Positions 1 to 10,439 of a stretch of 64,000 nucleotides of DNA are shown piece by piece (position 1 is the stretch's first letter; every line of letters starts with the position of its first letter). The DNA lies in contig OZ024828.1 of assembly GCA_964016985.1 (NCBI GenBank), positions 7,344,610 through 7,408,609 of the forward strand, written 5' to 3'. The notes under the pieces were generated by a model. The model worked only from the letters and a program-made list of their open reading frames with translations, was not told the origin of the DNA and searched no databases. Made by a program: the position numbers and the translations under genes. The DNA comes from Anodontia alba. Taxonomy: Eukaryota; Mollusca; Bivalvia; Lucinida; Lucinidae.

Positions 1-113
1 CATTATCCAGTGAAGCAATGGGTCTGTAGACACCATATGAGGAGCTTTTTCTTCTTGGAGGCACAGAAGCTTCAGTGTCCATTGTTGCTTACTTTAATAA
101 TACACAACTCCTG
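1..113. other. Left-edge sequence, nothing recognised
   Basis: AT-rich sequence up to the first family A element. No exon signal that continues the 2546-2740 frame is seen. Confidence 0.5.
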
Positions 114-354
114 GGCCCAGTTGTTCAAAGCGTCGTTAGCTTAACAAGCTTGTTAAGGGTCATTTCGTTAACTGTTTTAGCGGATTCAATATACAATATT
201 CTGATATTTTTTGCTGAAAAAATGTGAGTAGCTTTTGCACTGCAAAAGCTACTCACATTTTTTCAGCAAAAATTTCAGCATAGTTGAGTATCACTCAATG
301 TAAATTTTAACGAATCGTTAACTAACGACGTCGTTGGCTTTGAACAACTGGGCC
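114..354. mobile_element. Family A miniature element (GGCCCAGTTGTTCAAAGC ends)
   Basis: It has terminal inverted repeats GGCCCAGTTGTTCAAAGC / GCTTTGAACAACTGGGCC and a central near-perfect hairpin around GTGAGTAGCTTTTGCA. The flanks are CTG on the left and CAG on the right. There is no coding capacity, and it is about 242 bp like its sisters. A 3-bp duplication and GGCC-type ends suggest PIF/Harbinger-like origin (inference). Confidence 0.85.
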
Positions 355-480
355 CAGAACTTCATATAACTAAGCTGATACTGTTTTCACGTGAATATTC
401 AAACACCCTAACTCCTTACCATACCTAATTAACTTGTTAAAGAGTATTTGGTGATAATTCTATTTTCTAATTTTTTCATA

Positions 481-758
481 CACTGCGAAAACATGCCTGT
501 TCAAATATATTGAAAATTTTACAACCCAAAAAGGAAAATTTTCAGATACAAAATTCTGATATTTTTCATATTTCTGCTCAAAACATAGATTGTGGGTACT
601 CATTAGAACCATCACAATGAGGTGATTCTAATGAGTGCCCACAATCTATTCTTTTTAGCAAAATATGAAAAATAATGTATACCCCTGTAAACCTCATTTT
701 TACTATATAAAAGTGGGGTTTGAGGGGGTAAAAATTACATAGGCGTGTTTTCATGATG
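481..758. mobile_element. E1 element (CAYTRCGAAAACAT ends, Core-2 hairpin)
   Basis: The left end is CACTGCGAAAACATGCC and the right end GGCGTGTTTTCATGATG. The centre holds the Core-2 hairpin (GTGGGTACTCATTAGAA and its complement). It is about 280 bp, like the copies at 21.5, 30.8, 38.4 and 59.7 kb. Confidence 0.75.
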
Positions 759-1015
759 GAAATATAGGTTGTTGCTACTCATTAGAAGCAGCTCACAAAG
801 TGTGCACTTCCTGTGGGAACTCATTAGAAGTGCCTCACCATGTACTTCAAATGTCTAAATGAGTACCCTATCTTTAAACAAATCCACTTTACTATCTGTA
901 TAGCTAAATGAGTGGCAAACAATGCAGCCCTAATCAAATGTCATATTTTGTGGCATCTGATCTGGATCTAAACTTTTTGCTTAGAAATCTGTCTGAATCC
1001 ATAAACATGGGGACG
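759..1015. repeat. Fragments of E (Core-2) and C (Core-1) elements
   Basis: Half hairpins with GTGGGAACTCATTAGAAGTG are followed by a degenerate C arm (ATCCACTTTACTATCTG) and core (GGCATCTGATCTGGATCT). They are decayed copies. Confidence 0.55.
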
Positions 1016-1950
1016 TTTCTGAGAAAAGTAAGAAAAATGGTTCAAATTGTTATCTGCTGAAATTTTTACAAAGCATGCTTAGTGTTAAATAATTTTTCCA
1101 TAAGAATTTCAATGTACTAAAAATCCAACACATCTAAACAACAATTCAACATTTTTTTCAGCCTATGTATTTTTGTTGTTGTTTTTTTTTTTGTTTTTTT
1201 TTTTTTTCATTTTTTTTATATCTCCCATACAACCTAATCACAAAATATATTGCAGTTTATGAATTAGCCAGGTATCATTTTATCCAAAAACTTTGAAATA
1301 AGAATGTATGTTTTTTTATTCTGAACATATTACTTGTTATGTTTGCTCCACATATTAACTGTCTCAGAACAATATAATATTTTTCTTAGGTAGTCCTAAA
1401 ACACAAGTAGTCAATAGCAATAAATTAGATTATTGGTAATAAATATACAAACACAGTAAAACAAGAAATTGCCAATAAGCAGTATTTATTAGATACCCTG
1501 TGCAAGGACCAGAACATAATGGATGGATGAAAGACAGATGGGCATACAGACAGACAGACAGACAACATGAAAAAGGTATACATCCCCTTAAACACAGTTT
1601 GCAGAGGGGTATAAAAATAATTACATGGTTCCAGAGAAGCTTTTTTTTCCCAACCAAAGTAACAATACATTGTATTTAACTTATTTCTAAATGAAAACAT
1701 AGAGACAATTCTAATGAGTACTCACAACATGCTTTCATGAAAAATATCTGAACTACCTTAATTCTTATCTGGAGCGATAGTGGGTATTTATTGAAAGTTA
1801 TTTTCCAGATTGTAGTGAAAACTAGATATGTTTTTCTAGAAAAGAATCTGATGTCCCTCAGTGTGTAAATTTGACATTATTTGTGCTGACCTCAAAAAAT
1901 GAGTCTAAGTAACCTGAATCTAATCAGCTCTGAAGCTGGTACCCATGACT
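1016..1950. other. AT-rich interval with poly-T tract and a repeat tail
   Basis: A G-family end fragment lies near 1060-1110 and a T-rich low-complexity tract at about 1150-1218. At 1545-1625, GACAGACAGACA is followed by ATACATCCCCTTAAAC...GGGGTATAAA, the hairpin tail also seen at 36.0 kb. No exon is recognised. Confidence 0.5.
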
Positions 1951-2009
1951 GATCGATTGTGTTGGGGTTTAATGACACGTCAACTCTTGTGGGTAATTTT
2001 GTGCTGTCT

Positions 2010-2120
2010 CCCAGCGAAAGGGAGAAAAGGGATAGAAGAGATAGTAGAGGAGACGAAAGAGAGGAACAGGAATGAAAGAGGAACAGGAATGAAAGTGAAG
2101 AAACAGAAGAAATAGGAACA
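2010..2120. repeat. Purine-rich tract
   Basis: A plus-strand run dominated by A and G, with the GAACAGGAATGAAAG unit repeated twice at about 2065-2100. Confidence 0.6.
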
Positions 2121-2272
2121 TCCCCCCTCTACCCTTACTGCTACAAGGATAGCAGGCCTTGCCCAACTGTAAGCCAATATCAATTGGACACCTCGGTGAT
2201 GTAACTGGTACCCACCAGGCACTTCTAATGTGTACCCACAACATATATTTTCATGCATAGATTAAGAAAATA

Positions 2273-2486
2273 TTAACCCTTGTCCTGCTGAATAAATTTA
2301 TATACCACACTCACTTCTAATTTTCAGCCAATCAGATTACTTGATCCAGATTATTGCTATAAATTCACATACTTGATGACAAATAGTGCAGATCCAGATC
2401 AGTTGGCTTCTTCAGAAGCCAACTGATCTGGATCTACACTGTTTGCAAAGGCAGGGTATATCCGGGTTCAGCAGGACAAGGGTTAA
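2273..2486 (+). mobile_element. Family B element flanked by TTAA
   Basis: It starts TTAACCCTTGTCCTGCTGAA and ends TTCAGCAGGACAAGGGTTAA. The interior holds a perfect Core-1 hairpin (CAGATCCAGATCAGTTGGCT ... and its complement). TTAA at both ends is the known target of piggyBac-type transposases. It is non-coding. Confidence 0.85.
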
Positions 2487-2545
2487 TCTAGATATCCGCT
2501 CTTATACTGAACCATAAAAGTTTGAAACTATCTTCATATACTTAC

Positions 2546-2740
2546 CAGCACTTCTTGACATGCTCATTCTTGAAGCTTTTCTTACTTGACCGGCTGACTT
2601 TCTCTCAGAACGTGGTCTCGGAGAGGTTGGACCAGATGCCGAACCGGACTGTGACTGTGTCACATAACGGTCGTCCACTTCCATCTCCTCCCCATCTTTG
2701 GATGCTCCTGCACCCATACTGTATGTTTTCTCACTGTATT
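2546..2740 (-). CDS. Start exon of an unrecognised protein with a myristoylation-type N-terminus
   Basis: A minus-strand exon between acceptor CTTTTTTTCAG (just above 2740) and donor GCTG|GTAAGT (below 2546). The first 23 nt are 5' UTR and the ATG is at 2717-2715. The frame then runs 57 codons to the donor plus one base. The protein starts MGAGASKDGEEMEVDDRYVT, continues with a Ser/Pro-rich basic stretch (SPRPRSERK) and ends near SRMSMSRSAG. Met-Gly-x-x-x-Ser-Lys matches the known N-myristoylation consensus, suggesting membrane anchoring (inference). RKASRMS and RSERKS are basophilic kinase-like sites. I do not recognise the family. Later exons must lie beyond the left edge, since none was found in 1-2540. 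The upstream untranslated exon may be at about 32 kb. Confidence 0.75.
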
Positions 2741-2834
2741 CTGAAAAAAAGATTAATTAACTCCATTAATTCTTATTGGCTAGTATTTGTAACTTCTATA
2801 TTTTACTTAAATACGCGGTGTACTAGAATCAGAC

Positions 2835-3110
2835 AGGTTTGAGCATGTGGCATCTGATCTGGGTCTACACTGTTTGTCACTCATCCAGCAATTTTTAGAT
2901 ATATTAACAGGTAGTAAAATGGACTTGTTCAAATTGCTTTATGATAAGTATGGTAACGATTTAATGTGTCTTAATATTACAGATATATGTAATTGTGGAT
3001 TTACCCTATATATCGGCACACCGTAACTCCTTAACAAACTTTTCCTAAAAATTCAACAATACCATTTTACTACCAGTTGAGGTGTCTTCCTATTGCTGGG
3101 TGAGTGATGC
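2835..3110. mobile_element. Family C element, degenerate
   Basis: The Core-1 right half (GGCATCTGATCTGGGTCTAC) is followed by the C arm CACTCATCCAGCAATTTTTAG..GTAGTAAAATGGACTTGTTC. The inverted arm (CCATTTTACTACCAGTTGAG..GCTGGGTGAGTG) is found by 3110. Confidence 0.6.
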
Positions 3111-3268
3111 CTTTTGGTACTATGTGATCTTCAGAACTTTCTTTTTGATACAGTACAACTTCAATACATGTAACTTGAAAACCTATGGTTTGTTTTACGG
3201 TGGCTGATTCCAGCTCATTTTTGAGTCCCTAGGAAATCCTTCCAATAGCTCAAGAAAACAAATATAGT

Positions 3269-4852
3269 AAACCCTCGTTACAACGACAGCATTTGTTCCC
3301 AAAGATGTTGTCATTCAAATGCATTTGCTGTTGTAAAGAATCATTAATGGTCAGAATGATGTGTAAGAAAGACCTTGTTTTATTCTTATTTCTTCATAGA
3401 ACATATCAGGGCTCCGGAAAACCGGAAAATAGCCAGTCTGGACCAAAGATAAGAATTCTGGACTGGTTTCAAACACCCCAAAATGCTAATAATTCGGTCC
3501 GTGCCTTGAACCCCATTTTTTCCCCTACCAACCAATTTTCAGGAATCAATGATGTCTTAAAAATCACAAACGGTCAAGTCTTCCCAAACTGATAATGTCC
3601 GCGCACCTTTTAAATGCAATATTATGGTAGTAAAAAGGCTCTAAACAGTCATTTGACATGTATATTGGAGAGACAGATGAATAACGGCAACCTACCGCAG
3701 CACAAATTAATTACGTCATTATCCAAACATTGTCAAAAAATTAACACTTCACTGTCCTTTGTGCTGTAAATATGCGATTAGCACGAATCATCAGTGATGG
3801 TAGTCTGATAATTAATCCGTTTGTGAGACTGAGACTGCAAAACATCAGGTGCAGTCAGCATGTCCAAAAGATCAAAGGTCGCTTTAACTGAGAGTGATAA
3901 TGCACTGCTTGAACGCACTCGTTTTCTTCCTCTTCTTTTTTGTTTTGATCAACAGGGTCTGTCGGTCTCAGATTTGATAAATTAATTCCCAAACTGTGAA
4001 CGTCCTGATCAGATGTCGCATACAACGGCATCTGATCTGGGTCTTATTGTTTGCTTCTTTTTTTTTTTTTTTGTTGAAGGCCGTAACATGCTAGTATAAT
4101 TCAAGGTAGATTTCACGGTAAAAATAAGTAATGCACTACTTGCGCTAGACAAGATTGGTCAGTGCTTAAAATTTAAGCAGTCTGGTCAGATCTTGAAACA
4201 TTGAAAACTGCAAAACCGCCCGTGGTGCAAAGGCCTTTTTTATTAGACCTAATTAGGTCCATGAAAGTCATTTCGTTCCACCTCTCCTGTTTCCTGCCGT
4301 CTTTGCGCTTACACAAGATGGGAATCAGTTGTTAATAAATAGTAATCTAAGAAAACCCTGCCGAGGTGGAAATAACAACAAAATCATGCCTTTTTTTTTT
4401 TCTTTCTTTCTTTCTTTTTACATACCTGACTGTATTTATTGATGACGCCAGCTTTGATCATGCTCGTTATACCCAGACTTCATCATATAACGGAGTTGAG
4501 GTGTATTATTTAAAAGGAGTTATAGGACTGCCAATTGTCATTAGTTTTCATGACAAGTGATATATTTTTTTTGGAAATGGGCTCATTGATGACGTCATCG
4601 TCTGGACCAATTCAGATTTCAGAATTTCCAGAGCCCTGGAACATATGTTTAGGATATTTGTTAAAATCGCCTCAGTGAGGCGATTCTAACAAATACCCAA
4701 ATCATATGTTGCTAAGAGTTTTAATGCAATATTCTTGCATAATTTCTCATTAACTGTCACCTCTTAATCGAAGGTTTCATGACATTCAAATTGTCATTAT
4801 AACAAATTTTGTTGTTGTATCGAGTGTCGGTATAAAGAGGGTTGTCTGTATT
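3269..4852. repeat. Possible larger element with CCCTCGTTACAACGACA-like ends
   Basis: The left side reads AAACCCTCGTTACAACGACA. The right side reads TGTCGGTATAAAGAGGGTTG, an imperfect inverted match. The 3407-4638 hAT-like element and an E hairpin lie inside, which would make this a nested set. The ends are weak, so it is tentative. Confidence 0.35.
3407..4638. mobile_element. Non-autonomous hAT-like element, 1232 bp, 8-bp target duplication
   Basis: It begins CAGGGCTCCGGAAAA and ends TTTCCAGAGCCCTG. Both sides carry GAACATAT (3399-3406 and 4639-4646), an exact 8-bp duplication as known for hAT transposons. No transposase frame is visible; only short unrelated ORFs and an internal C/T-rich stretch occur. 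It sits in the arm of a Core-2 hairpin (4647-4715), so it is younger than that repeat. Confidence 0.85.
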
Positions 4853-5090
4853 TAGGGATATTTTCTTATATTATCATGAAAAGGTATGTTGTCTGTATTC
4901 ATCAGAATTGCCCCATCAGGGCAATTCTAATGAGCGCACTCAACATACCATTATTTTATAGAAGACAGTAAATCATCCCCATTTGCCTCCTTACCTGGCA
5001 CTATGGTTAACCCTCAGTGGCTAGCACTAGAATTACCCATTTCTAGAACAAATTTCCATGGTTACAAAGATGTTCAAGCCATATACAAAT
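4640..5090. repeat. E-type hairpins (E4) and unique-looking flank
   Basis: 4655-4715 holds the inverted pair around GCCTCAGTGAGGC. 4880-4970 is a Core-2 hairpin around GCCCCATCAGGGC. The following 4970-5080 block (CCCCATTTGCCTCCTTACC..CTAGAACAAATTTC) recurs at about 47.03-47.15 kb. Confidence 0.6.
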
Positions 5091-5092
5091 TA

Positions 5093-5257
5093 GGGGATAA
5101 CTGCATTCAAATTTGGCATTTGGGGAGGTAAATCGGCGGTTTTACGGTCGGAAATTTCGTTTTACGGCGACGCGTCAGCGGAGCCGTAAAACGTAATTTG
5201 CGACCGTAAAACCGCCGATTTACCTCCCCAAATGACAAATTTGATGCAGTTATCCCC
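5093..5257. mobile_element. GC-rich foldback element, GGGGATAACTGCAT ends
   Basis: A nearly uninterrupted inverted repeat. GGGGATAACTGCAT..CATTTGGGGAGGTAAATCGG pairs with its complement ending ATGCAGTTATCCCC. The loop (ACGGCGACGCGTCAGCGGAG) is CpG-rich, unlike the surroundings. It has no coding capacity. Confidence 0.75.
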
Positions 5258-5475
5258 ATTCTAATGCATTTATTCATTTTTTTCTATTGAAAAAATGTAC
5301 TATTTGCACAAAACGGCAAGTGCTGTGAGCTGCAGTAAAACCAAACGCCAGCCAATGAGATGCGACGTTACGTGATGACGTCGGATTTGCGACAGTATAT
5401 CGCAGAATATACCGTCGCAAATTTTTGAGGTTATCCAATCAGACGTCGCGTTACATACGCGAGTGCATTAGAATT
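5258..5475. repeat. Inverted-repeat block with ATTCTAATGCA ends
   Basis: ATTCTAATGCA on the left and TGCATTAGAAT on the right enclose CpG-containing DNA. TGACGTCGG and GCGACAGTATATCGC..ATATACCGTCGC pair internally. It directly abuts the foldback at 5093-5257, and both may be one composite element. Confidence 0.5.
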
Positions 5476-5696
5476 TTGAATATATATATAAAATGGAGAT
5501 GTCATAAAGTGACTCAAGTCCCTAGAGTGTATGAGAAGTTCTATATTTTCTTCCTACAGTTAAAGCTTAATTATTCACCATTATTATAGAGTAAGTAATT
5601 TTGCACAACTACTGGTATATAAGTGACTTTTTTGTCCTGACAATATGACGTGATGACAGAGGACCTTACCAAAGCCTAATTGGCCAATATTCAACA

Positions 5697-5905
5697 CAAT
5701 TAATGCTGAGCATGCTGGTAAAAAATTTTAGCAGACACAATTTTGAAATGTCTTACTTGTTTTTCCCAGAAACTAGGCTTGGACATTTCATGCAAATTGT
5801 CTCCTTTAAATAGGAGACAATTTGCATGATATGTCAAAACCTAGTTTGTGGGGAAAAAAAAAAAAAATCAATTTGTCGTCTGCTGAATTTGACGTCTGCT
5901 GAATT
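5697..5905. mobile_element. Family G element (Core-3 hairpin)
   Basis: The inverted pair GACATTTCATGCAAATTGTC / GACAATTTGCATGATATGTC is flanked by TTAGCAGACA.. and GTCGTCTGCTGAATTT arms. Confidence 0.65.
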
Positions 5906-6124
5906 TAAGTAAACATTTAGGTAAGATGATTGCCAATATTAAAATTGAGATACACCATAATATACACTATAAAACGTAAATTTACTTCATGTTTATTTAA
6001 CATCGTTCATGAAATATTCAATAGTATTCGTTCCACTAATTTTATTTTATATCGACATCCAAGTCGGCTTATACCAAAACATGTAATTACATTCCACATA
6101 GCACTATAACATTTTTTTAAGAAT

Positions 6125-6325
6125 TGGGACAGACAGGCCTTAGCAAACAGTGTAAGCCCAGATCAGATGCCACAGAAAGGGACATCTGATCATGGTCCAC
6201 ACTGTTTGCCACATATCCAGCAGTTTGTATACACAAGAACATGTGGTAAAATGAACTTGTTCTGAGTTTAGGACAAGTATGTTAAGTAATTAAGATGTCC
6301 CAATATTCAGGGTAAATACAGTGTG
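6125..6325. mobile_element. Family C element
   Basis: CAGACAGGCCTTAGCAAACAG leads into the Core-1 hairpin. It is followed by the CATATCCAGCAG..GGTAAAATGAACTTGTTC arm. Confidence 0.65.
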
Positions 6326-6672
6326 TGCTTTTATTATTCTTTACCTTTAAAGCGCCAATCACAACTGCAGCAGATGGCATTTTTAAATACATCTTTTTTT
6401 TTTTCCTAGAAAATAAGTCTTGACATTTCATGTGAATCATCTGCCAAGCAGATGTGCTTTTATTATTCTTTAACCTTTAAAGCGCCAATCACAACTGCAG
6501 CAGACGACACTTTTAAATACATCTTTTTTTTTTCCTAGAAAATAAGTCTTGACATTTCGTGTGAATCGTCTGCCAAACAGATGATTTACATGAAATTTCA
6601 AGGCTTATTTACTTAGAAAAAATATTTTTTTAAATGTTGTCTGCTGCAAATTTTGCTTGGCACCTTCAGGGT
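6326..6672. repeat. Family F element with internal ~129-bp tandem duplication
   Basis: TGCTTTTATTATTCTTTA at 6326 recurs at 6455, and the following ~120 bp repeat with few changes (AAGCGCCAATCACAACTGCA). The second copy continues into the full Core-3 hairpin (GACATTTCGTGTGAATCGTC..). The right end reads GCTTGGCACCTTCAGGG. Confidence 0.7.
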
Positions 6673-6738
6673 TATTTTCAAAAATTATTATCATATACAT
6701 GTTCCAATGTACCAATGTATAATTGTACATGACAATCT

Positions 6739-6935
6739 TTAACCCATTTTAGTTGGGAACCCTACTATGGGGCAATGAGCAAACAGTGCAGATCCAGATC
6801 AGATGACACAGAATGCAGTGTCTGATCCAGGTCTCCACTGTTTGCAAATAGTTCAGCCAAATGTTTTCCCCAAGGAATATCTAAATCTGCTAACCTGACA
6901 TACCTAAAATTGAAATTGGACTTCCGATATAGTGT
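6739..6935. mobile_element. Family D element, right end degraded
   Basis: It starts TTAACCCATTTTAGTTGGGA and contains Core-1 (AAACAGTGCAGATCCAGATC). The right part TACCTAAAATTGAAATTGGA is shared with the full copy at 17681-17908. Confidence 0.65.
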
Positions 6936-7035
6936 ATATGTGTGTGTGGGGGTGAGGGGGGGGGGGGGTAGGGGGAGGGGGGTGGAGGTGTAAAGAGATA
7001 TGCATCCGACTGAGCCACCGATGCCAGCTGAATTT
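6936..7035. repeat. G-rich simple repeat and tRNA-like fragment
   Basis: GTGTGTGTGGGGG..GGGAGG at 6940-6985 is followed by ATGCATCCGACTGAGCCACCG. The latter is the complement of a tRNA A-box type sequence as in the SINE at 58.2 kb. It is a short fragment. Confidence 0.45.
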
Positions 7036-7199
7036 GTAAGGAACCAATGGATTTTTTCCCTCTGCTTATACTGCTAGACTCCAGGAAATTTATGGTCAAA
7101 GTCAACAGTTGAAAGCAGATATATTGACAATCTCATCTTTAGTTACATGGCAACACCAATACAAGTTGTAACTAAATCACTTGTCTCAACAAAAAGGAA

Positions 7200-7425
7200 A
7201 CTTAACCATTGCCAGTTCCCGAGCTAATTCAGCAGATGACAAATTGGCGGTATTTTTCTAATTTTTTCCAGAAAATAGGCTCTGACACTTCGTGCAAATT
7301 GTCTCTAAAAAAGACAATTTGCATGAAGTGTCAAATCCTATTTTCTGGAAAAAAAATACAAAAAATATTTCAAAATGTTGTCTGCTAAATTTTTTACCCA
7401 GAATGCTTAGCATTTAAACAGATAC
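7200..7425. mobile_element. Family G element
   Basis: The Core-3 hairpin (CTCTGACACTTCGTGCAAATT / AATTTGCATGAAGTGTCA) lies between AATTCAGCAGATGACAAATT and TGTCTGCTAAATTTTTTACC. It ends CAGAATGCTTAGCATTTAA. Confidence 0.7.
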
Positions 7426-7574
7426 GTCAGACCTATGAACAGCCAGATCAGATGTGGATCAAGCCAGTCTGTTCCAGATCTTCACAGCTGGCATACAGAA
7501 ACACTGGGTATTTTCAAATAGGCATGTACATCATAGATCCAGATAAAATGAGCAATACATGTAAAACATACCCG

Positions 7575-7690
7575 GTATTTTTTTCACCAAAACATATCTT
7601 GTAGGTACTCATTAGAATTGCTCAGTGAGGTAATTCCAGTGAGTACACACAAGATATGTTTTGGTGCAAAATTAACAAATTATCCTAAAT
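7575..7690. mobile_element. E5 hairpin element
   Basis: TTTTTCACCAAAACATATCT and AGATATGTTTTGGTGCAAAA enclose Core-2-like GTAGGTACTCATTAGAATTG. The same ends occur at about 48.0-48.1 kb. Confidence 0.65.
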
Positions 7691-7824
7691 CATCACCTTA
7701 ATTACTGCTTAACTGGTGGTATGGTACAGGCTCCTGGGTCTTCACTTTTCTATTTTAAGTGCTTTTTCCTCAGACATGGCTTAAATCACAAATGTAAATA
7801 TTGGTTGGGTAAATGTAATGTACT

Positions 7825-8045
7825 TACGCTTAACATTCTGGGTAAAAATTTCAGCAGAAGACATTTTGAAATATTTTTCTTAGTTTTCCTAGAAAGTAGG
7901 ATCTGACATTTCATGCAAATCGTCTCCTAATTGTCTCCTTAGGAGACAATTTGCATGAAGTATCAGATCCTGTTTTCTAGGAAAACTAATAAGAAAAACA
8001 TCATCAATTTGTTGTCTGATGAATTTGCCCAAAGTGGTAACGCTT
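7825..8045. mobile_element. Family G element
   Basis: CGCTTAACATTCTGGGTAAA at the left, the Core-3 hairpin with TTAGGAGACAATTTGCATGA in the middle, and TGTCTGATGAATTTGCCC at the right. Confidence 0.7.
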
Positions 8046-8232
8046 TAGAACATATGCCAAATTAAAGGACTATCCAGACCAGTCCACACATCCATGTAGT
8101 CTGATCAGGATCTCCTCTGTAAATACTGGGTGAGGACAGTGAAGACACTGACCAGAGTGGATATTCAGATGCATTGCTGGTCTGCATCCTTCCGGTCCTT
8201 ACCCTTCCGAATGCATATATTCTGAAGTACAC

Positions 8233-8455
8233 GTTAACCTCTTTATAATACGGTTCGTTATAACACAGTTTTGGATATAACACAGTTCAAAGATGGATCC
8301 CATAAATGTATAGATTTTATTGAAAAATGACCATAAATGGTAATGGTCATTTTTCAACATAATCTATACATTTTTGGTTTGGATATAACACGGTTGTTTA
8401 ACTAACAGGGTTTATGCTATGGACCCCAACAATAGTGTTATAAAGAGGTTGTAGT
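8233..8455. mobile_element. Family H element
   Basis: The ends are AACCTCTTTATAAT and GTTATAAAGAGGTTG. Internal GATATAACAC motifs and a hairpin GAAAAATGACCATAAATGG / CATTTTTCAACATAATC are present. Sister copies lie at 14.9, 19.5 and 48.5 kb. Confidence 0.7.
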
Positions 8456-8639
8456 GAACCTTTTTCTGGCTTTGAATCAGAACAATACAAAATCAATAGG
8501 TGATGAATTCTGAATAGATAATCAGAGTATTAGCATTTTTATGTGTTTTTTATTTGTTTTTGTTTTATCAGCTGGGCTGCAATGTCCAATATGCTTAGAG
8601 TCAAAATGACACCTTGACAAACAGGGTTACTACATAGCT

Positions 8640-9100
8640 GTTAGCCCTTAGTTGTGTAACTCAAATGATGTGTAACCCAAATGATTATTTAAGATATGAA
8701 TTTTAATCAGTATTCATATCTTAAATAATATAGCAATTGTACAGAGAAAATAAGATTTCACATAAATCATCTGTTCAGAAAATGATTTATGTGAATTGTC
8801 AACTGAAAAATAATTACAAACTAATAATAGTGTTTTCAGAGAAAATAGATGTCCTCCCACAGGGAATTTCTGCGAGTTTTTCTACTGCTGTGGCCTTGAA
8901 AATTAGGTCAAGGTCACCAAAATCTAATCAGTTCTTTATTATTAATTATATATCCATGAAAATTTGGTAAGAATCCAACCACTGTTTCACAAGATAATGT
9001 GTAGACAAGACAGTGTGAGTCTGATGCCGACACCAGCTGGATCCGCACCAAAACAATATGTTCCCCTCCCTATACGTGGGGGGTCATAAAAATGTTGTTT
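8640..9100. repeat. Short palindrome, F-like hairpin and hairpin-tailed repeat
   Basis: CATATCTTAAATAAT palindromes lie at 8686-8730. A Core-3-like pair is at 8745-8805. A decayed repeat (CCTTGAAAATTAGGTCAAGG) ends in CCCCTCCCTATACGTGGGGG followed by TCATAA near 9062-9088. Confidence 0.5.
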
Positions 9101-9179
9101 GGTGTAGTTGTGATTGGCATGTTAAGGGTTAGCTGTGACCTCCAATTCTAAATTGTGTTAACTCCCTAAATATTCAGAC

Positions 9180-9440
9180 GCTTTAACTCCTTCAAACCTG
9201 AACAAATCGAGTTAATTACAGTAAATGCCCTAAGATTTCCAACATTTTATTCCATACTTTTTTGGCCTAATTTTTGCTTTTAATACAATTATTTCTTAAA
9301 ATACTTAGTGGAATGGCAAAAAGTGTAGACCCTGATCAGATTGTTCCTTTAGGAGCAGTCTGATCTGGGTCTACACTGTTTGCATATGCCATTTTGTCAG
9401 AACATTTGATGCACGAAATGTTTACCGTATTGGTATTTGT
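9180..9440. mobile_element. C3 element (Core-1 hairpin with TTTTTGCTTTTAATACA arms)
   Basis: The arms ACAGTAAATGCCCTAAGATT and CCTAATTTTTGCTTTTAATA surround a Core-1 hairpin whose loop is TTCCTTTAGGAGCAG. The same arms occur at 40.2, 50.8 and 55.9 kb. Confidence 0.65.
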
Positions 9441-9724
9441 CATATTATTTATGGCAAATATGCCAGGTGGAAGCAATCTGTATACCTGATTCCGAGGATG
9501 ACAGATACTTAGAATAATCCAGCGTAACCCTCTCAACAGAATGAAGCTCCATGATTCAAAATGAAAAACTACTCCTATTTTACAAAATTATGTTGCAAAA
9601 ATAAAGAGGAAAACATTCCACTACTAATATAATACTCCTTCACCCATATTTTTGTCTTTACTTTCTATGATCAAACAAATGTAGAGCTAACCTTGGACAA
9701 AGATTACCATATTTACTCTAAATA

Positions 9725-9945
9725 CTGCATAACTCCAGATTTGGTGTGTGTTTTTTTTCTTCATTTTTTTTTTTTTTTTTCAGCTGAAAACTACTGATAT
9801 TTTCTTATTTCTCCTCAAAAACATATGTTGTGGGTACTCGATCATGCTCACCTAGGCACTTCTAATGAGTACTAATAACATTTTTTTTCTGAAGAAATAA
9901 GAAAAATAATATGTGGACACCCCTGCTTATCTTCAGCTATGTACT
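9725..9945. mobile_element. E3 element
   Basis: A Core-2 hairpin (GTGGGTACTCGATCATGCTC.. / ..CTTCTAATGAGTACTAATAA) with TTCTTATTTCTCCTCAAAA arms and a CCCCTGCTTATCTTCAGCTATG right end. Confidence 0.6.
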
Positions 9946-9949
9946 GGGG

Positions 9950-10430
9950 ATAGACAGGCTTGAGCAAACAGTGTTCTGTGGCAACATTTCAGGGTCTACA
10001 CTGTTTGCCACTCATCCAGCAGTTTTTAGACATATCAATAGGTGGTAGAATGGACAGGTTCAAATTTTAGGACACGTACAGTAAGACCGGTAAGTTATGA
10101 TGTCCTAATATTTAAGGCAAATACGGGAAACATTTGGTCACATTTGGTTAGGCATAACTCCAAGAAGAAAATTAATTGCCTTGAAATTGTTATATACTTT
10201 GATAAGTTTAAAGCAAGATATTGTATCTATCCTAAGTATTTGGACAGACAGGACTGAGCAAACAGTGTAGACCCTGATCAGATGCTGTGCATCTGATCAG
10301 GGTCTATACTGTTTGCCACTCATCCAGCAGTATTTAAGACACATCAACGTGTAGTAAAATGGTCTTGTTTAACTGTTAGGACAAGCATGGTAAGGAATTA
10401 GGTGCCCAAGTATTTAGGGAAGATAATGTA
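9950..10430. mobile_element. Two family C elements in tandem
   Basis: Both start with CAGACAGG..TGAGCAAACAGTG (9953 and 10236), carry Core-1, and continue CACTCATCCAGCAG..GTAGTAAAATGG..GACAAG. They are separated by about 100 bp. Confidence 0.65.
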
Positions 10431-10439
10431 TTTTTAATC

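Noticed and set aside
6890..7105. 71-codon minus-strand Pro-rich frame
   Set aside because: It translates a G-rich simple repeat and a SINE fragment.
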